Part shown: in pieces, positions 5,984-8,011 of the stretch
Layout: every line of letters starts with the position of its first letter
Position numbering within the stretch: position 1 is the first letter of the stretch
Assembly: GCA_900552095.1 (NCBI GenBank)
Contig: URYM01000077.1
Span: forward strand, 1-8,011
From: an uncultured Blautia sp.
Lineage (GTDB): Bacteria; Bacillota; Clostridia; Lachnospirales; Lachnospiraceae
Direction: 5' to 3'
Length of the DNA: 8,011 nucleotides
The notes under the pieces: generated by a model
Seen by the model: the letters and a program-made list of their open reading frames with translations, nothing else
What the model was told of the DNA's origin: nothing
The model's database searches: none
Program-made: the position numbers and the translations under genes

Positions 5984-6526
5984 ATGGAGATTTATCAAAT
6001 AGAAGAAGGAGAACCGGCTGAACTGGGGCAGCGGCTTCTGAAAGAACAGCGGACGTATCAGTTTCTGAGGGAACGGAACATTTCTTTCCTCAGGGCAGAT
6101 CATGACGCGGCGGCGACGATTGAAGACTGCCGGCTGGTGGATGAGGCTCTGGGTGTAAAGATGTGTAAAAATCTGTTTCTGACTAATTCCCAGAGAACCC
6201 GTTTTTATCTGCTTATGCTTCCGGGAGAAAAAAAGTTTAAGACGAAAGATCTCTCAAAACAGATTCAGTCTGCCCGCCTGTCTTTCGCGGAAGGGATGTA
6301 TATGGAGAGATTTCTTGACATTTCTCCGGGGGCTGTCAGCGTGATGGGGCTGATGAATGACAGAGAGCAGCAGGTGCAGCTTCTGATCGACCGGGAAATC
6401 CTGCAGGAGGAAGATCTGGGATGTCATCCCTGTGTCAATACCTCCAGTCTGAAACTTAAGATGAAAGATATGCTGGAGATTTTTCTTCCGGCGACGGGAC
6501 ATGATTTTATAGAAGTAGTACTGTAA
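5984..6526 (+). CDS. ProXp/YbaK-type aminoacyl-tRNA(Pro) deacylase
   Basis: This 180-residue protein resembles the freestanding ProXp-ala (PrdX) proteins, annotated as prolyl-tRNA synthetase associated domain. They hydrolyse Ala mischarged on tRNA(Pro) and are related to the INS editing domain of ProRS and to YbaK. Family features seen are the conserved Lys (K62) in GVKMCKNLFL, RFYLLMLPGEKKF, ARLSFA (97-102), the loop SPGAVSVMGLMND (114-126) and the late motif GCHPCVNTSSL (146-156). The last contains the usual G-x-H-P and N-T. Lengths in this family are typically 160-180. Start chosen at ATG 5984, with GGAGAG (5971-5976) 7 nt upstream. An alternative ATG at 5939 would overlap greA by 32 nt and add 15 residues not typical of the family. 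Cytoplasmic. Which mischarged amino acid it removes cannot be read safely from sequence alone. Confidence 0.85.
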   Translation: MEIYQIEEGEPAELGQRLLKEQRTYQFLRERNISFLRADHDAAATIEDCRLVDEALGVKMCKNLFLTNSQRTRFYLLMLPGEKKFKTKDLSKQIQSARLSFAEGMYMERFLDISPGAVSVMGLMNDREQQVQLLIDREILQEEDLGCHPCVNTSSLKLKMKDMLEIFLPATGHDFIEVVL

Positions 6527-6548
6527 GGAAGAAAAGAGGAGAGGAGAC

Positions 6549-6737
6549 ATGGCACAGAGAGGGCAGGGAAGCTGCGAATATTGCAGCAATTATGTTTATG
6601 ATGAGGAGTATGAATATTACTGCTGTGATGTCAGCCTGGACGAGGATGAGATGGCTCGCTTTCTCCGGGGAAATACAAAGGGCTGTCCGTATTTTCAGAT
6701 GGAGAACGAGTATAAGATTGTGCGGAAACAGATGTAA
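6549..6737 (+). CDS. Small acidic Cys-rich protein, DUF6472 family
   Basis: This 62-residue protein resembles the DUF6472 proteins of Clostridia, whose function is unknown. It has five cysteines: C9 and C12 in a C-x2-C pair, C25-C26, and C46 in GCPYF. Four of these could bind a zinc ion or another metal, but that is inference. The middle is rich in Tyr, Asp and Glu (VYDEEYEYYCC, SLDEDEMARF) and the end is basic (YKIVRKQM). No signal peptide or membrane helix is present. AGGAG (6537-6541), 7 nt before the ATG, supports the start. It lies 22 nt after the deacylase gene and directly before the terminator, so it is the last gene of the greA operon. Confidence 0.8.
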   Translation: MAQRGQGSCEYCSNYVYDEEYEYYCCDVSLDEDEMARFLRGNTKGCPYFQMENEYKIVRKQM

Positions 6738-6743
6738 AACAAT

Positions 6744-6783
6744 AAAACGGATGCAGCCTGCTGAAAGTCTGCATCCGTTTTTT
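6744..6783. terminator. Bidirectional rho-independent terminator
   Basis: AAAACGGATGCAG (6744-6756) and CTGCATCCGTTTT (6769-6781) form a 13-bp perfect stem with a 12-nt loop. The plus strand continues as six T residues (6778-6783). The minus strand ends in TTTTATTGTTTT. It lies between the DUF6472 gene and the convergent DUF1846 gene and fits both. Confidence 0.9.
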
Positions 6784-6797
6784 CTCATGGTTTTAGG

Positions 6798-8011
6798 TTA
6801 ATATAAGATTCGTTTGCTCTCGTATTTGGGTTCCGAGGTGACCTGGATCGAGAGTTTTTTAAACGTCTTAAGATCTACGGAAGAGAGCATAACAGAGGTG
6901 TGGACCTGGCAGCCTTTCAGCTTGGGAAGCTGAGCCAGAGCCAGCTGAGCCGGTGTGCTCTCAGAAGCGCTCATGGAGAGTGCGATCAGAACCTCATCTG
7001 TGTGGAGACGGGGATTTTTGCTGCCCAGATATTTGATCTTCAGCTGCTGGATCGGTTCAATCGCTCTGGGGGAGATCACATGCTCGTCGTGGGGGATTCC
7101 GGCCAGCTCTTTTAAGGCATTCAGAAGAAGCGCGGCGGAAGCACCCAGAAGATCTGAGGTTTTTCCCGTGATCAGGCGGCCGTCTTCCAGCTCGATAGCG
7201 GCTGCGGGAGCGCCGGTAGCTTTTTCGCGGTCCAGCGCCGCGCCCACTACCTTTCGGTCTTCCACACAGGTGTGTGCCTGCTTCATAAGAAGTTCGATCT
7301 TGAAGGCTTCTTCATCTGTGCCGGTGCCATCCTGCAGGTGATCCAGAGCGGTATAATAGCGGCGGATGATTTCCTGGCGGGCGGCTTCCCGGCAGGTTTC
7401 ATCGTCTACGATACAATTTCCTACCATGTTTACGCCCATGTCGGTGGGAGATTTGTAGGGGCTTTCTCCGAAGATCTTCTCGAAGATAGCGTTTAATACC
7501 GGGAAAATCTCCACATCCCGATTGTAGTTTACGGTGGTCTCACCGTAAGCTTCCAGATGGAAGGGATCGATCATATTTACATCGTTCAGATCTGCGGTAG
7601 CGGCCTCGTAAGCCAGGTTGATCGGATGTTTTAACGGGATATTCCAGATCGGAAAGGTCTCGAACTTGGCATAGCCGGCGTGTACACCCCGCTTGTGTTC
7701 ATGGTACAGCTGAGACAGACAGGTGGCCATCTTTCCGCTGCCCGGTCCGGGGGCGGTGATCACCACAAGGGGTCTTGAAGTCTCGATATAATCATTTTTT
7801 CCGTAGCCGTCGTCGCTTACGATCAGAGGAATATTGCTGGGATATCCCTTGATCATGTAATGCAGGTAAACGCGGATTCCCAGCTTTTCCAGACGGGCCT
7901 GGAAAAGTTTGGCGGAATCCTGACCGGCAAACTGGGTGATGACGACGCTGCCCACATACAGGCCTTTTTCGGTAAAATTATCGATCAGCCGGAGAACGTC
8001 TGTATCGTAGG
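6798..8011 (-). CDS. UPF0371/DUF1846 family protein (N-terminus beyond the window)
   Basis: The reading frame is open from the right edge to TAA at 6798-6800, giving 403 complete codons before the stop. It begins with a YDTDVLRLIDNF segment that is internal to the family. Full-length members are about 490-505 residues, so roughly 90 N-terminal residues are missing. The GTG at 7955 that could be taken as a start is an internal Val. The sequence is typical of DUF1846, a conserved protein of unknown function with a solved structure. Features are VVITQFAGQ, IPLIVSDDGYGKNDYIET, a P-loop-like APGPGSGK (7731-7754) followed by MATCLSQLYHEHKRG, and FETFPIWNIPLKHP. Also present are ATADLNDVNMIDPFHLEAYG and SPTDMGVNMVGNCI. 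The P-loop-like motif suggests nucleotide or phosphate binding, but this is inference. It converges on the greA operon; its promoter is outside the window. Confidence 0.92.
   Translation of the reverse strand, partial: YDTDVLRLIDNFTEKGLYVGSVVITQFAGQDSAKLFQARLEKLGIRVYLHYMIKGYPSNIPLIVSDDGYGKNDYIETSRPLVVITAPGPGSGKMATCLSQLYHEHKRGVHAGYAKFETFPIWNIPLKHPINLAYEAATADLNDVNMIDPFHLEAYGETTVNYNRDVEIFPVLNAIFEKIFGESPYKSPTDMGVNMVGNCIVDDETCREAARQEIIRRYYTALDHLQDGTGTDEEAFKIELLMKQAHTCVEDRKVVGAALDREKATGAPAAAIELEDGRLITGKTSDLLGASAALLLNALKELAGIPHDEHVISPRAIEPIQQLKIKYLGSKNPRLHTDEVLIALSMSASESTPAQLALAQLPKLKGCQVHTSVMLSSVDLKTFKKLSIQVTSEPKYESKRILY

Noticed and set aside
6900..7496. Plus-strand open frames opposite the DUF1846 gene
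   Set aside because: They lie antisense to a strongly conserved protein and have no recognisable domains or ribosome sites.

Overview
The window looks like chromosomal DNA from a gut-type clostridial Firmicute, most likely a Lachnospiraceae member. The evidence is the moderate GC content, strong AGGAGG-type ribosome sites, short operons closed by hairpin terminators, and protein families common in that group (DUF4178/DUF350, DUF6472, UPF0371/DUF1846, ProXp-type deacylase). This is inference from family content; no rRNA or other taxonomic marker is present. The first 42 bases are not genomic. They are an Illumina Nextera i7 index plus the transposase read-2 adapter, so the left edge is an untrimmed contig end.

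Layout from left to right. (1) 1-42: adapter. (2) 43-448 (+): C-terminal remnant of an FGGY-family sugar kinase, ending in a hairpin terminator (463-511) that appears to overlap the promoter of the next operon. (3) 540-3567 (+): a compact three-gene operon of a membrane-anchored DUF4178 protein, a four-helix DUF350 membrane protein, and a long membrane-embedded spermidine synthase-like aminopropyltransferase. It ends at a 17-bp perfect-stem bidirectional terminator (3576-3628). (4) 3661-5310 (-): a membrane-anchored or secreted M4 (thermolysin-like) metalloprotease. It has an intact HExxH zinc site, but a Tyr sits where the catalytic His of thermolysin is expected. (5) 5311-5466: divergent intergenic region with promoter candidates for both sides. 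(6) 5467-6737 (+): GreA-type elongation factor, ProXp/YbaK-type Ala-tRNA(Pro) deacylase and a small Cys-rich DUF6472 protein, closed by a bidirectional terminator (6744-6783). (7) 6798-8011 (-): most of a UPF0371/DUF1846 protein, whose N-terminus lies beyond the right edge.

The most interesting part is the DUF4178-DUF350-aminopropyltransferase operon. All three products are predicted membrane proteins, they are tightly spaced (17-nt gap, then a TGATG overlap), and they are bounded by their own promoter candidate and terminator. Together they suggest a membrane-located, polyamine- or aminopropyl-based process of unknown purpose. No AdoMet decarboxylase or amidoligase is visible next to it, so the acceptor and donor supply are unknown. 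The right half is a housekeeping-type operon joining transcript-elongation rescue with tRNA proofreading.
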